Part shown: positions 7,895 to 17,180 of the stretch, piece after piece
Layout of the letters: each line of letters opens with the position of its first letter
Position numbering within the stretch: the first letter of the stretch is position 1
Source of the DNA: an uncultured Bacteroidales bacterium
Lineage (GTDB): Bacteria; Bacteroidota; Bacteroidia; Bacteroidales; UBA932
NCBI GenBank assembly: GCA_944326355.1
Contig: CALVDO010000004.1
Coordinates: 62,001 to 126,000 of the forward strand
Length of the DNA stretch: 64,000 nucleotides
Reading direction: 5' to 3'
Position numbers and translations under genes: made by a program
Notes under the pieces: generated by a model
The model's database searches: none
What the model saw: only the letters and a program-made list of their open reading frames with translations
Told to the model about the DNA's origin: nothing

Positions 7895-10369
7895 TCACTC
7901 GACAACCCTGACCTTGGCGTATTTCAGCAGAAGTATCTTTTCGCCGTGATCGTCAAAGGCTATCTTCGCCTTGAGGTCGTCTCTTGTCCCTGATATGGAC
8001 ACAATCTTTCCATAACCGAACCTGTTGTGCTCAATCCGCTGCCCCTCCCTGAGCTCCAGCACAGGAGTCGGCACAAATTCCGCATCGGAAGCCCTTTCCG
8101 GGACCGGCCGGCTCACCCTGCGGACAACCGTGACGCCTGAGCTGTGACCCGCTGAAGAACTGTGACCCGCTGAAAGTCCGCCGCTCCGGGTCTGAGACAG
8201 AGAGTCAGATGAACGTGACGGGCCCGGCTGACGGCCGAAGCCACGATCCGCCCTCCGGCCATAAGAGCCATAAGAGCCATAAGAGCCATAAGAGAAATCC
8301 CGCTCATCATCCCCGTCCGAATTTCTTTCAGGAAGAGGATTGAGTATGTATCTGCTGTCTATCTCCCTGAGGAAGCGGCTCGGAGCATTGGACTCATGCT
8401 TTCCGTTGCGCATTCTCGTGGTTGCGTATGACAGCTGGACAGCCTTCTTGGCCCTTGTGACGGCCACATAGAAGAGGCGACGCTCCTCCTCTATCTCGCT
8501 CTCGGACGCCAAACTGCCGCCTGACGGAAAAAGATTCTCCTCCATGCCGGCCACATATACATACGGGAACTCAAGTCCCTTTGAGGAATGCACCGTCATC
8601 AGCGTGATCCTGTTGGTGCCGTTCTCATCATCCTCGACATCAACGGCACTGAGAAGAGACACGTTCTCCAGATAATCAGTCAGAGTGACGACCGGAAGTT
8701 CGTCTCGGCTTATTTCGATGCCCTCGCCGGCATCACCGTCAGCCTGCATCTCCTCAAAATACTCGTTCTTCTTCTGTTCGGTGAAAGAGCTTACGCTGTT
8801 CAGAAGCTCCTCCACATTGGCTGTCCTTGACTGTCCCTCTATGCTCGAGTCGGACTTGAAGGCCATCAGCAGACCGGAGTCCATGGCCACCGACATGGCA
8901 AGCCTGTCGGCATCCTCCTTTTCCGTCTTCCGGCTGAACCCGCGTATCATTTCGCAGAACGCCCGGATCTTCGACACGGCGGCAGTCTTGAGCCCGTATC
9001 CCTCAAGTCCGTCGGAAAGCCCCGCCTCATAAAGAGACTTTGACGAATCAGCCGCAGCGGCGACAAGAGCCGCGAGAGATGTGTCTCCTATGCCCCTCAG
9101 AGGCTTGTTTACCACCCTCTTGAACGACTCGTCATCATTCGGATTGGCCACAAGCTTGAAATAGGCCATCATGTCCTTGACCTCAGCCCTGTCATAGAAG
9201 GAGTTGCCGGAATATATCCTGTACGGCAGATTGCGCCTTCGCAGAGCCTCCTCAAGAGCTCTGGACTGGGAATTGGTACGGTACAGGATGGCGAAGTCCT
9301 GATACTGCGCATGCTCGGCCTGTATTCTGGACACTATCGCGGAAGCGGTGAGAAACGCCTCCTCCTGCTCAGTATAGGCATTCAGCAGTTTTATCTTCTC
9401 CCCCTCGTCCCCTTCAGAAAAACATTTCTTCGGAATCCTTGCGCTGTTTTTAGCTATAAGCGAGTTGGCGGCGTCCACAATTGTCCTCGTGGACCTGTAG
9501 TTCTGCTCAAGTCTGAACAGACGGCAGTCGGGATAGTCTTTCTTGAAATTGAGGATATTCTCGATCTTAGCGCCCCTGAATGCGTAGATGGACTGGGAGT
9601 CGTCGCCCACGACACAGATGTTGCGGTGTGTCTGTCCGAGCTTCTTAAGTATGAGATACTGGGCGTAGTTCGTGTCCTGATACTCATCGACCATAAGGTG
9701 GGTGAAGCGTGAGGAGATGGAATGAAGGGCCTCCTGGTCATTCTTGAGAAGAATGTTCATGTTGAGAAGGATGTCGTCATAGTCCATCACCCCTGACTGA
9801 ATGCATTTGGCCGCATACAGGCGGTATATGTCACATATTCTCGGTTTCTTCGCAGCCGCGTCCCTCTGCAGGGCCGCCGCGTTGGCCGCATACCCTGCCG
9901 GAGTGACGAGATTGTTCTTCGCCATCGAGATCCGGGACAGGACATCCTTAGGCTTGTAGACCTTGTCGTCGAGCTGAAGCTCCCTGATGCAGGCCTTTAT
10001 GGCGCTCACGGAGTCGCTCGTGTCATATATGGTGAAGTTGGACGGGTAGCCTATGCTCTGGGAAAATTCCCTGAGGAAACGGATGAAGACCGAATGGAAA
10101 GTCCCCATCACAAGCCGTCTGGCGAGCCTGTCCCCAACTATGGCGGCCACCCTCTCCTTCATCTCGTTCGCGGCCTTTCTCGTGAAAGTCAGCGAAAGGA
10201 TGCCGGAAGGTTCGCATCCGCCGGCCAGCAGATACGCTATTCTTCCCGTAAGAACGCGGGTCTTTCCCGACCCTGCGCCCGCAACTATGAGCACCGGGCC
10301 TTCCGTACAGCACACGGCCTTCTTCTGCTCTTCATTCAGTCCCTCCAATATAGCTTCAACCTTTTCCAT
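7895..10369 (-). CDS. uvrD: UvrD/PcrA-type superfamily 1 DNA helicase
   Basis: 3'-5' DNA helicase used in repair and in clearing stalled replication forks. Motif I is GAGSGKT (residues 31-37), motif II VDEYQDTN, motif III GDDSQSIYAFRGA, motif IV QNYRST, and motif VI VAVTRAKK. The C-terminus has a small beta-barrel segment (GQRIEHNRFGYGKIVSI) typical of PcrA. Between core and tail lies a low-complexity linker with (SYG)x4 and (AGHSS)x2, coded by tandem DNA repeats. The length (824) is somewhat above the usual 720-780 because of this linker. It is divergent from nqrA with 74 bp between the starts. Confidence 0.97.
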   Translation of the reverse strand: MEKVEAILEGLNEEQKKAVCCTEGPVLIVAGAGSGKTRVLTGRIAYLLAGGCEPSGILSLTFTRKAANEMKERVAAIVGDRLARRLVMGTFHSVFIRFLREFSQSIGYPSNFTIYDTSDSVSAIKACIRELQLDDKVYKPKDVLSRISMAKNNLVTPAGYAANAAALQRDAAAKKPRICDIYRLYAAKCIQSGVMDYDDILLNMNILLKNDQEALHSISSRFTHLMVDEYQDTNYAQYLILKKLGQTHRNICVVGDDSQSIYAFRGAKIENILNFKKDYPDCRLFRLEQNYRSTRTIVDAANSLIAKNSARIPKKCFSEGDEGEKIKLLNAYTEQEEAFLTASAIVSRIQAEHAQYQDFAILYRTNSQSRALEEALRRRNLPYRIYSGNSFYDRAEVKDMMAYFKLVANPNDDESFKRVVNKPLRGIGDTSLAALVAAAADSSKSLYEAGLSDGLEGYGLKTAAVSKIRAFCEMIRGFSRKTEKEDADRLAMSVAMDSGLLMAFKSDSSIEGQSRTANVEELLNSVSSFTEQKKNEYFEEMQADGDAGEGIEISRDELPVVTLTDYLENVSLLSAVDVEDDENGTNRITLMTVHSSKGLEFPYVYVAGMEENLFPSGGSLASESEIEEERRLFYVAVTRAKKAVQLSYATTRMRNGKHESNAPSRFLREIDSRYILNPLPERNSDGDDERDFSYGSYGSYGSYGRRADRGFGRQPGPSRSSDSLSQTRSGGLSAGHSSSAGHSSGVTVVRRVSRPVPERASDAEFVPTPVLELREGQRIEHNRFGYGKIVSISGTRDDLKAKIAFDDHGEKILLLKYAKVRVVE
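8259..8294. repeat. 4 x 9-bp tandem repeat inside uvrD
   Basis: The 9-mer CCATAAGAG is repeated four times without error and codes for (SYG)x4 in the helicase linker. The unit is a multiple of three, so copy-number change would not break the frame. A nearby 18-bp duplication (about 8136-8175) codes for AGHSS twice. Confidence 0.95.
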
Positions 10370-10443
10370 AGCGGGCGCGAAAATACGAAAAAAATCACTA
10401 TATTCGCGGCGATTTTTGAAAAATACTCAAAACGGTTTTTATA

Positions 10444-11802
10444 ATGTCAAACACCATCTATTTGAAAAAAGGGCTGGACATTCCGATCTCGGGGATGGCG
10501 GTTCAGAAGACCAAAAAGGTGACAGCTCCCGACATGGTCGCGGTCAAACCGACTGACTTTCGGGGTCTTAAGCCAAAACTGCTGGTCAAGGAAGGTGACA
10601 AGGTTCTCGCAGGATCACCTGTACTGTGCGACAAGGAGACCCCTGATATCCTGTTCACCTCTCCGGTAAGCGGAACGGTGACCGAAATCGTCCGGGGCGA
10701 AAAGAGGAAACTTCTCGAAGTCCGCATCAAGGCAGACACCGCTCAGGAATATCTCGACTTCGGGGTCAAGAAGACGTCTGAGCTCAACGCCGATCAGGTG
10801 AAGTCGCTCCTGATGAAATCCGGTCTGTGGCCTGCCATAGTACAGAGACCTTACGGCATCATTGCCAGTCCGGAAGTAAAGCCGAAGGCTATATTCGTCT
10901 CCGGTTTCTCCACCGCTCCTCTGGCGGCAGACGTCGAATTCACTCTCAAAGACGAATTCGCCAACATTCAGACCGGCGTCAACGCCCTCTCCAAACTCAC
11001 TGACGGAGGCATCCACCTCTCACTCTGCGCGGACAACGCGCTCGGGACTCCTCTCCACAAGCTTGAGAACGTCACGTTCCACACTTTCAGCGGGAAACAT
11101 CCTGCCGGCAATGTGGGAGTCCAGATCCACCACATATCCCCTATCTTCAAGGGAGACGTCGTATGGACAATATCCCCGCTGATGCTGGCAGCCATAGGCA
11201 AGCTTCTCAACACCGGGAAATACGACATGAGCAGACTTGTTGCCGTCACCGGTCCGAAAGCCAAGGAACCGGCTTACGTAAAGGGGCTTCCGGGCATGCC
11301 GATGAAGATGGTGAGCGAGTTCGCGGACGGACCGGCATCTGAAATCCGCTTCATAAGCGGCGACGTCCTCACCGGAGAGAATGTAGGAAGCGACGGATTC
11401 CTCGGATTCTTCGACAATCAGATCACTCTCATAAAGGAAGGAAATGAATACGAGCTTCTCGGATGGGCAAAGCCTATGAGGACCAAGCTCTTCAGCACCT
11501 CTCACACATATTTCTCCTGGCTCACGCCGAAGAAGAGATACGACATGGACACCAACATACACGGCGGCCCGAGGGCTTTCGTGATGTCCGACGTATATTC
11601 AAAGGTGCTTCCGATGGATCTCTATCCCGTGCACCTCGTCAAGGCCTGTCTTGCGGGAGACATCGACAAGATGGAACAGTTCGGCATATATGAAGTGCTT
11701 GAGGAAGATCTCGCGCTCTGCGAATACGTGTGTCCGTCCAAGATCGAGTTCCAGTCGATCATTTCAGACGGCATCAGCCTCATGATGAAGGAAATGGCTT
11801 AA
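10444..11802 (+). CDS. nqrA: Na+-translocating NADH:quinone reductase subunit A
   Basis: Peripheral cytoplasmic subunit of the sodium-pumping Nqr complex that oxidises NADH and reduces quinone. The 452-residue protein starts MSNTIYLKKGLDIPISG and carries the biotinyl-like hammerhead segment (LFTSPVSGTVTEIVRG) seen in NqrA and RnfC. There is no Fe-S ligand set, which separates it from RnfC. It is the first gene of six in the order nqrABCDEF, all on the plus strand with gaps of 12-17 bp. The start lies 74 bp from the divergent uvrD. Confidence 0.98.
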   Translation: MSNTIYLKKGLDIPISGMAVQKTKKVTAPDMVAVKPTDFRGLKPKLLVKEGDKVLAGSPVLCDKETPDILFTSPVSGTVTEIVRGEKRKLLEVRIKADTAQEYLDFGVKKTSELNADQVKSLLMKSGLWPAIVQRPYGIIASPEVKPKAIFVSGFSTAPLAADVEFTLKDEFANIQTGVNALSKLTDGGIHLSLCADNALGTPLHKLENVTFHTFSGKHPAGNVGVQIHHISPIFKGDVVWTISPLMLAAIGKLLNTGKYDMSRLVAVTGPKAKEPAYVKGLPGMPMKMVSEFADGPASEIRFISGDVLTGENVGSDGFLGFFDNQITLIKEGNEYELLGWAKPMRTKLFSTSHTYFSWLTPKKRYDMDTNIHGGPRAFVMSDVYSKVLPMDLYPVHLVKACLAGDIDKMEQFGIYEVLEEDLALCEYVCPSKIEFQSIISDGISLMMKEMA

Positions 11803-11814
11803 AGAGTTGAAGTT

Positions 11815-12987
11815 ATGAGAAAATTTATCGATAAAATCAAACCGTCCTTTGAAAAAGGCGGAAAATTCGGATTCCTGCATTCGACTTTCGACGCCTTCGA
11901 GTCATTCCTCTATGTTCCTAATACAGTGACAAAGAGAGGCTCGCATGTCAGAGACTGCGTCGACCTGAAGAGAATCATGATAATAATGGTGCTGGCCCTC
12001 GTTCCGGCCATGCTTTTCGGCATCTGGAACACCGGCTATCAGCACAGCCTCGCGTTCGGTCTCGACTGGGGATTCTGGAACATCGTAGGCTACGGCCTCG
12101 TGAAGGTGATTCCTCTCTATCTCGTGTCCTACATTGTGGGTCTCGCCATAGAGTTCGTCTCCGCACAGATCCGTGGTCATGAAGTGAATGAGGGCTACCT
12201 CGTCACAGGCATGATCATTCCTCTGATAGTGCCTGCGGACGTTCCGCTCTGGATGCTTGCCCTGGCAGTGGCCTTCGCCGTGATTCTCGGCAAGGAAGTG
12301 TTCGGCGGCACAGGCATGAACATCTGGAATCCTGCCCTCCTCGCCCGCGCCTTCCTGTTCTTTTCATATCCGAGCAAGATGTCCGGAGACACCATCTGGA
12401 CTGCGGGCGTGACCAGGTATCTCGCTGAAGGCAAGGCATACGCATGCGGAGAGGGACTTGTAGACAGCTTCTCCGGAGCCACGCCGCTCGCACATCCGTC
12501 AATGGACGGCCTCGCCGCCGCCGGCACCTCGACATGGGATCTCATCGCGGGATTCATTCCCGGCTGTGTCGGAGAGACTTCCGTAATAGCAATTCTCATA
12601 GGCGCTGTAATCCTCATCTGGACAGGCGTGGCAAGCTGGAAGATAATGCTCTCGTCCGCCATCGGAGGACTTGCAATCGGCTATCTGGGATATGCCACTG
12701 GCGTAACCGACCTTCCGGGCTACTACCAGCTCCTCCTCGGAGGCTTCGCGTTCGGAACGGTGTTCATGGCTACCGACCCTGTGACATCTGCACAGACCGA
12801 GACCGGGAAATGGATCTACGGCTTCCTTGTCGGAGCCCTCGCGGTGACCGTAAGACTCTTCAATCCGGGCTATCCTGAAGGCATGATGCTCGCCATCCTG
12901 CTCATGAACACGTTTGCTCCTCTCATCGACCACTATGTCGTCAACGGGGCCATCAGCAGAAGAGCCAAAAAATTCAAAACCGCTTAA
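11815..12987 (+). CDS. nqrB: Na+-translocating NADH:quinone reductase subunit B
   Basis: Integral membrane subunit with about ten hydrophobic helices; it is part of the sodium channel and binds covalent FMN plus riboflavin. The FMN attachment motif SGAT is present, with the acceptor threonine at residue 223. The protein (390 residues) starts MRKFIDKIKPSFEKGGKFGF. The flavin would be attached by the maturation enzyme ApbE, whose gene is not in this window. Confidence 0.98.
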   Translation: MRKFIDKIKPSFEKGGKFGFLHSTFDAFESFLYVPNTVTKRGSHVRDCVDLKRIMIIMVLALVPAMLFGIWNTGYQHSLAFGLDWGFWNIVGYGLVKVIPLYLVSYIVGLAIEFVSAQIRGHEVNEGYLVTGMIIPLIVPADVPLWMLALAVAFAVILGKEVFGGTGMNIWNPALLARAFLFFSYPSKMSGDTIWTAGVTRYLAEGKAYACGEGLVDSFSGATPLAHPSMDGLAAAGTSTWDLIAGFIPGCVGETSVIAILIGAVILIWTGVASWKIMLSSAIGGLAIGYLGYATGVTDLPGYYQLLLGGFAFGTVFMATDPVTSAQTETGKWIYGFLVGALAVTVRLFNPGYPEGMMLAILLMNTFAPLIDHYVVNGAISRRAKKFKTA

Positions 12988-13002
12988 TATTATATATAAG
13001 GT

Positions 13003-13842
13003 ATGAATACAAACGGCAACACATATACGGTGATATATTCCACCGTTCTTGTCATTCTCGTGGCGGCCATCCTGGCATTCGTGGCTATGAGCCTTCAGGA
13101 CAAGCAGAACGAGAACATCAAGCTCGAGACGATAACGAAGGTGCTCACCGCAGCTGCACAGTCCGATGACAACGTCAGCATCGATGAGACTACGGACGTG
13201 CTCAAGATGTACACTGACATGATTTCCGCCGCCTTCTATGTCGACGGGGAAGGCACGGTCAAGGACCAGATGAACATGGGCAAGAATAACGTGAAGGACA
13301 TCGTCGTACCTTCCACCTCCGACCTCAAGAAGCAGAACGACATCATCAAGAAGATAGAGGACGCCAAGGACGAAGCTTCCAGGGCCGAGCTTCTCAAGAC
13401 TCTTGACCTTCCGGTGTTCGTCTTCAACATCAACGGCAAGACTGTCACCGTGATGCCTTGCTACGGAGCGGGCCTCTGGGGTCCGATCTGGGGCTACATC
13501 GCTCTGGCAGATGACGGAAAGACAATCGTAGGAGCCATTTTCGACCACAAGGGAGAGACTCCGGGACTCGGCGCGAAAATCGCCGAAGCACCGTTCTACC
13601 TGTCGTTCAAAGGCAAGGCCTTAAGTGACGGAGAGCCTGTTTTTGCAGTGGAGAAGGGCAAGCATGAAGGCGAGCCGAGCTGCGTCGACGCCATCAGCGG
13701 AGCAACCATCACTTCCCGCGCCCTCGGAATCGGCATCAATCTATGGGCAAAATATTATCGTCCATATCTGAACGCGTCAGCCGCTGAAAATGCTGCTCAG
13801 GCCGCTGAGGATGCTGCGACGTGTCCGGAATCAGTCAACTAA
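13003..13842 (+). CDS. nqrC: Na+-translocating NADH:quinone reductase subunit C
   Basis: Membrane-anchored, periplasm-facing FMN-binding subunit. There is one N-terminal helix (about residues 8-28, VIYSTVLVILVAAILAFVAM) and then a soluble domain. The flavinylation motif SGATIT gives threonine 235 as the FMN acceptor. The C-terminal tail is Ala-rich. The length (279) fits the family. Third gene of the nqr operon. Confidence 0.98.
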   Translation: MNTNGNTYTVIYSTVLVILVAAILAFVAMSLQDKQNENIKLETITKVLTAAAQSDDNVSIDETTDVLKMYTDMISAAFYVDGEGTVKDQMNMGKNNVKDIVVPSTSDLKKQNDIIKKIEDAKDEASRAELLKTLDLPVFVFNINGKTVTVMPCYGAGLWGPIWGYIALADDGKTIVGAIFDHKGETPGLGAKIAEAPFYLSFKGKALSDGEPVFAVEKGKHEGEPSCVDAISGATITSRALGIGINLWAKYYRPYLNASAAENAAQAAEDAATCPESVN

Positions 13843-13857
13843 CGGAAGAGAAATATC

Positions 13858-14481
13858 ATGAAAGACATAAACTATAAAGAAGTACTGCTGAAGCCGATAT
13901 TCAAGGGCAATCCAGTGACCGTCCTGGTTCTCGGCATCTGCTCCTCCCTCGCTGTGACCGTACAGCTCAAGGGAGCATTCGTAATGGCGCTTTCCGTCAT
14001 TATAGTGACAGGACTCTCGAGCTTCGTGGTGTCCATCCTGAGAAATTCCATTCCGAACCGCATCCGTATCATCGTGCAGCTTGTGGTCGTGGCTCTTATG
14101 GTGATTCTCGTCGACCAGGTGCTGAAAGCCTACGCATACAGCATCAGCAAGACGCTGTCCGTGTATGTCGGACTCATCATCACGAACTGTATCGTCATGG
14201 GACGCATCGAGGCGTTCGCTCTCGGCAACAAGCCTATACCGTCACTTCTTGACGGTCTGGCAAACGGAGCCGGCTATGGACTGATCCTCATCGTCGTGGC
14301 GTTCTTCCGCGAGCTTCTCGGCTCTGGCACCCTGTTCGGATTCAGAATCATCCCTCAGTCGTTCTACGATGCCGGCTATATGGACAACGGACTCGTCATC
14401 CTGCCTCCTATGGCTCTTATTCTGCTCGGTCTGATAGTATGGATTCAGAGAAGCATCCAGAAGGATCTGCAGGAAAAATAA
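13858..14481 (+). CDS. nqrD: Na+-translocating NADH:quinone reductase subunit D
   Basis: Multi-helix membrane subunit (207 residues) that pairs with NqrE around an intramembrane iron centre. The family pattern is clear: CSSLAVTVQLKGAF near residue 23 and ITNCIVMGRIEAFA in the middle, followed by further helices. It belongs to the same superfamily as RnfE; position between nqrC and nqrE fixes the name. Confidence 0.97.
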   Translation: MKDINYKEVLLKPIFKGNPVTVLVLGICSSLAVTVQLKGAFVMALSVIIVTGLSSFVVSILRNSIPNRIRIIVQLVVVALMVILVDQVLKAYAYSISKTLSVYVGLIITNCIVMGRIEAFALGNKPIPSLLDGLANGAGYGLILIVVAFFRELLGSGTLFGFRIIPQSFYDAGYMDNGLVILPPMALILLGLIVWIQRSIQKDLQEK

Positions 14482-14498
14482 CATAAACTCAAATCGAA

Positions 14499-15107
14499 AT
14501 GGAATATTTAAGCTTGTTCGTAAGGTCAATTTTCATTGACAACATGATATTCGCCTACTTTCTGGGCATGTGCTCATATCTGGCGGTATCAAAAAGCGTG
14601 AAGACAGCCACCGGTTTGGGTGTCGCTGTTGTGGCGGTGCTCCTCGTGACGCTGCCGATCAACTACCTGCTCAACGAGCATGTGCTCAAGCCCGGAGCCC
14701 TCTCATGGGCCGGACTTCCGGATGTGGACCTGAGCTTCCTCAGTTTCATCATATTCATCGCCGTCGTGGCGGCCATAACACAGATTGTTGAGATGGTCGT
14801 CGAGAAATTCTCTCCTACACTGTATTCGCAGCTGGGAATCTTCCTTCCGCTGATTGCGGTGAACTGCGCCATCCTCGGAGGCTCCCTCTTCATGCAGGAA
14901 AGGGATTTCGTCAACTGCGGTGAGGCAACCGTCTACGCCCTCGGCTCGGGAATCGGCTGGTTCCTCGCGATAGTGACGCTGGCCGCCATCAGAGAGAAGA
15001 TGGCCTACTCGAATGTTCCGGCCGCACTCAAGGGTCTTGGAATCACCTTCATTACGGTGGGGCTTATGGCAATCTCATTCATGACTTTCATGGGCATTCA
15101 ACTTTAA
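14499..15107 (+). CDS. nqrE: Na+-translocating NADH:quinone reductase subunit E
   Basis: Multi-helix membrane subunit (202 residues), homologous to NqrD in inverted topology and to RnfA. It shows [20 protein letters not shown] near the start and [13 protein letters not shown] in the middle; the cysteines in these two segments are those that bind the shared iron centre in studied Nqr complexes. Fifth gene of the operon. Confidence 0.97.
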   Translation: MEYLSLFVRSIFIDNMIFAYFLGMCSYLAVSKSVKTATGLGVAVVAVLLVTLPINYLLNEHVLKPGALSWAGLPDVDLSFLSFIIFIAVVAAITQIVEMVVEKFSPTLYSQLGIFLPLIAVNCAILGGSLFMQERDFVNCGEATVYALGSGIGWFLAIVTLAAIREKMAYSNVPAALKGLGITFITVGLMAISFMTFMGIQL

Positions 15108-15122
15108 AACGGGAGGAGAACA

Positions 15123-16382
15123 ATGTTTACGACAATAATATCAGGTGTAATCACAATCACAGTCATCACTGTGCTGCTTGTGGCCGTGCTCCTGTTCGTG
15201 AAAATAAAGCTCACGCCCGCAGGAAAGGTCAAGATCAGCATCAATGACGGAAAGAAGGAGATTGAAGTGACTCCCGGATCATCACTTCTGAACACACTCG
15301 CCGAGCAGAAGATATTTCTCTCGTCAGCCTGCGGAGGAAAGGGAAGCTGCGGCCAGTGCAAATGCCAGGTCATCGAAGGCGGCGGGACAATCCTTCCGAC
15401 GGAGACCGGCTTCTTCAACAGGAAGCAGATCAACAATCACTGGAGACTCGGCTGTCAGGTGAAGGTGAAGGAGAACATGAAGATAGTCATCTCCGAATCC
15501 GCCCTCAGCGTAAAGAAATGGGAGTGCGAAGTCATTTCCAACAAGAACGTAGCCACATTCATCAAGGAGTTCGTTGTCAAGCTTCCTGAGGGAGAGCACC
15601 TGCACTTCAAGTCAGGAGGATACATCCAGGTGGACGTTCCTGCATGCACTGTTGACTACAGGAACATCGACGTCGATCCTGAATACAGGGAAGACTGGGA
15701 GAAGATGGGAGTGTTCGACCTCAAGATGGTCAACACCGAGCCTACGATCAGAGCCTACAGTATGGCCTGCTATCCGGCAGAAGGGGACATCATCAAGCTC
15801 AATGTCCGCATCGCCACACCTCCGATCGACAGGGAGACAAGAAAATTCCTGCCTGTCAACCCTGGAATATGCTCATCCTACATCTACTCCCTCAAGCCGG
15901 GAGACAAAGTGACGATCTCGGGACCTTACGGAGAGTTTTTCCTTCCGGACAACCTTCCGGAAGATCAGGAGCTCATCTTCATCGGAGGAGGCGCCGGAAT
16001 GGCTCCAATGAGAAGCCACATCATGCACCTCTTCAAGACTGAGAAGACCACGAGAAAGGTAAACTTCTTCTACGGAGCCCGCAGTCTCAAGGAAGCCTTC
16101 TATCTCGAAGACTACCACGAGATCGAAAAGGAATTCCCGAACTTCAAGTTCCACCTTGCCCTCGACAGACCGGATCCTGAGGCGGATGCAAAGCATGTCG
16201 CCTATACGGCAGGCTTCGTTCACAATGTCCTCTACGAGACCTACCTCAAGAATCATGAGGCTCCTGAGGACTGTCTGTACCTGATGTGCGGACCTCCTAT
16301 GATGTCGGCTTCCGTGGAGAAGCTTCTCGACAGCCTCGGAGTGCCGCCGGAGAACCTGCTCTACGACAACTTCGGAGCCTGA
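15123..16382 (+). CDS. nqrF: Na+-translocating NADH:quinone reductase subunit F
   Basis: NADH-oxidising subunit (419 residues) and electron entry point of the complex. One N-terminal membrane helix (about 4-25), a plant-type [2Fe-2S] domain with ACGGKGSCGQCKC plus a later Cys in RLGCQV, an FAD domain with RAYSMACYP, and an NADH-binding domain with IGGGAGMAPMRSH. Last gene of the operon. The stop is followed at once by a 19-bp copy of the gene's own end, a short hairpin and a strong terminator. Confidence 0.98.
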   Translation: MFTTIISGVITITVITVLLVAVLLFVKIKLTPAGKVKISINDGKKEIEVTPGSSLLNTLAEQKIFLSSACGGKGSCGQCKCQVIEGGGTILPTETGFFNRKQINNHWRLGCQVKVKENMKIVISESALSVKKWECEVISNKNVATFIKEFVVKLPEGEHLHFKSGGYIQVDVPACTVDYRNIDVDPEYREDWEKMGVFDLKMVNTEPTIRAYSMACYPAEGDIIKLNVRIATPPIDRETRKFLPVNPGICSSYIYSLKPGDKVTISGPYGEFFLPDNLPEDQELIFIGGGAGMAPMRSHIMHLFKTEKTTRKVNFFYGARSLKEAFYLEDYHEIEKEFPNFKFHLALDRPDPEADAKHVAYTAGFVHNVLYETYLKNHEAPEDCLYLMCGPPMMSASVEKLLDSLGVPPENLLYDNFGA

Positions 16383-16400
16383 CGACAACTTCGGAGTCTG
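16363..16400. repeat. 19-bp tandem duplication across the nqrF stop codon
   Basis: The 19-mer at 16363-16381 (last codons of nqrF plus the start of the stop region) is repeated at 16382-16400 with a single C-to-T change. The copy is out of frame with nqrF and lies after its stop. Confidence 0.93.
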
Positions 16401-16410
16401 ACGGTTTACG

Positions 16411-16434
16411 TCCAAGCCGCTCCGGCGGCTTGGA
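16411..16434 (+). other. perfect hairpin after nqrF
   Basis: CCAAGCCGC (16412-16420) pairs fully with GCGGCTTGG (16425-16433) around a TCCG tetraloop, with one more T-A pair outside. No U-run follows, so it may protect the 3' end of the nqr message rather than terminate it. Confidence 0.6.
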
Positions 16435-16445
16435 TACGCCATAAG

Positions 16446-16495
16446 AAAAAGAGGAAACGGTTGACCTTTACGGTCTCTTCCGTTTCCTCTTTTTT
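16446..16495 (+). terminator. intrinsic terminator of the nqr operon, bidirectional
   Basis: A 15-bp stem (AAAAAGAGGAAACGG 16446-16460 with CCGTTTCCTCTTTTT 16480-16494) has an inner GACC/GGTC pairing and ends in a T-run. The A-run on the other side would terminate the convergent DUF47 gene as well. Confidence 0.93.
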
Positions 16496-16518
16496 ATGTA
16501 AACGTCTCGACAGGATGT

Positions 16519-17178
16519 CTATTTTTCCGAATACGAGAGAAGCACTTTCCTCACCTGGTCCGAAACCTTTTTGGCCGAATCCGAAGTGGTCTCGAGATTC
16601 TCCGCGATATTCTTGTATTTCATCAGCTCAATCGGATTCTTCTCGTTCTGAAAGATATATCCGATATATTCCTCATAGGAATCATCCGCGGCATGCTCAA
16701 GTTCCGATATGCGGTCGCACTGAAGGGTGATTGAAGAGAAGCAGTGCCTGATATCCATCAGCATGGCGATAATCTCCTTCAGCGCATCCGCTTCCGACTC
16801 GATGTACTGAGCCAGTTCGAGAAGTCCGGTGTCAATCCTGTCCGGCAGATACAGCAGTATAGACTTCGCCGAGACATTGATATTGTCAAGGAATTCGTCA
16901 ATATACATCGCGATGGTCTGGAGATGGTCACGGTCCACCGGAGTCACGATGTTCTCGTAAAGCTCTCCATAGAACTCGGCCAGCATCGCGTCGCCCTGCA
17001 CCTCGCACATCTTGACCTCTTTCTCCAGCCTTCTCCATTCCGACTGGTCCGAAGTCTTCATCATGGCTGTCAATGCCGTAGAGGCCTGCCTGATATAGGC
17101 TGCCTGACGGGAAAAGATGGGGAAGAAATGTGTCCTGGAAGCGAATGCCCGCCTCCTGAAATAACCGAGGAATCTCAT
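16519..17178 (-). CDS. DUF47 (PhoU-like) family protein
   Basis: All-helical cytoplasmic protein of the PhoU-like DUF47 family, which usually works with Pit-type inorganic phosphate transporters. Family features visible are the N-terminal FFPIFSRQAAYIRQAS, the helix LEKEVKMCEVQGDAMLAEFY and YENIVTPVDRDHLQTIA. The ATG at 17178 is used; the TTG at 17184 would overlap the upstream gene. No pit gene is adjacent, so the partner must be elsewhere. It follows the glycosyltransferase gene by 2 nt, which suggests one transcript, though no functional link is apparent. Confidence 0.9.
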   Translation of the reverse strand: MRFLGYFRRRAFASRTHFFPIFSRQAAYIRQASTALTAMMKTSDQSEWRRLEKEVKMCEVQGDAMLAEFYGELYENIVTPVDRDHLQTIAMYIDEFLDNINVSAKSILLYLPDRIDTGLLELAQYIESEADALKEIIAMLMDIRHCFSSITLQCDRISELEHAADDSYEEYIGYIFQNEKNPIELMKYKNIAENLETTSDSAKKVSDQVRKVLLSYSEK

Positions 17179-17180
17179 GA

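Noticed and set aside
12499-13548. Long minus-strand open frames opposite nqrB/nqrC and other genes
   Set aside because: They mirror conserved genes on the other strand, have no family motifs, and result from the codon bias of a GC-richer genome.
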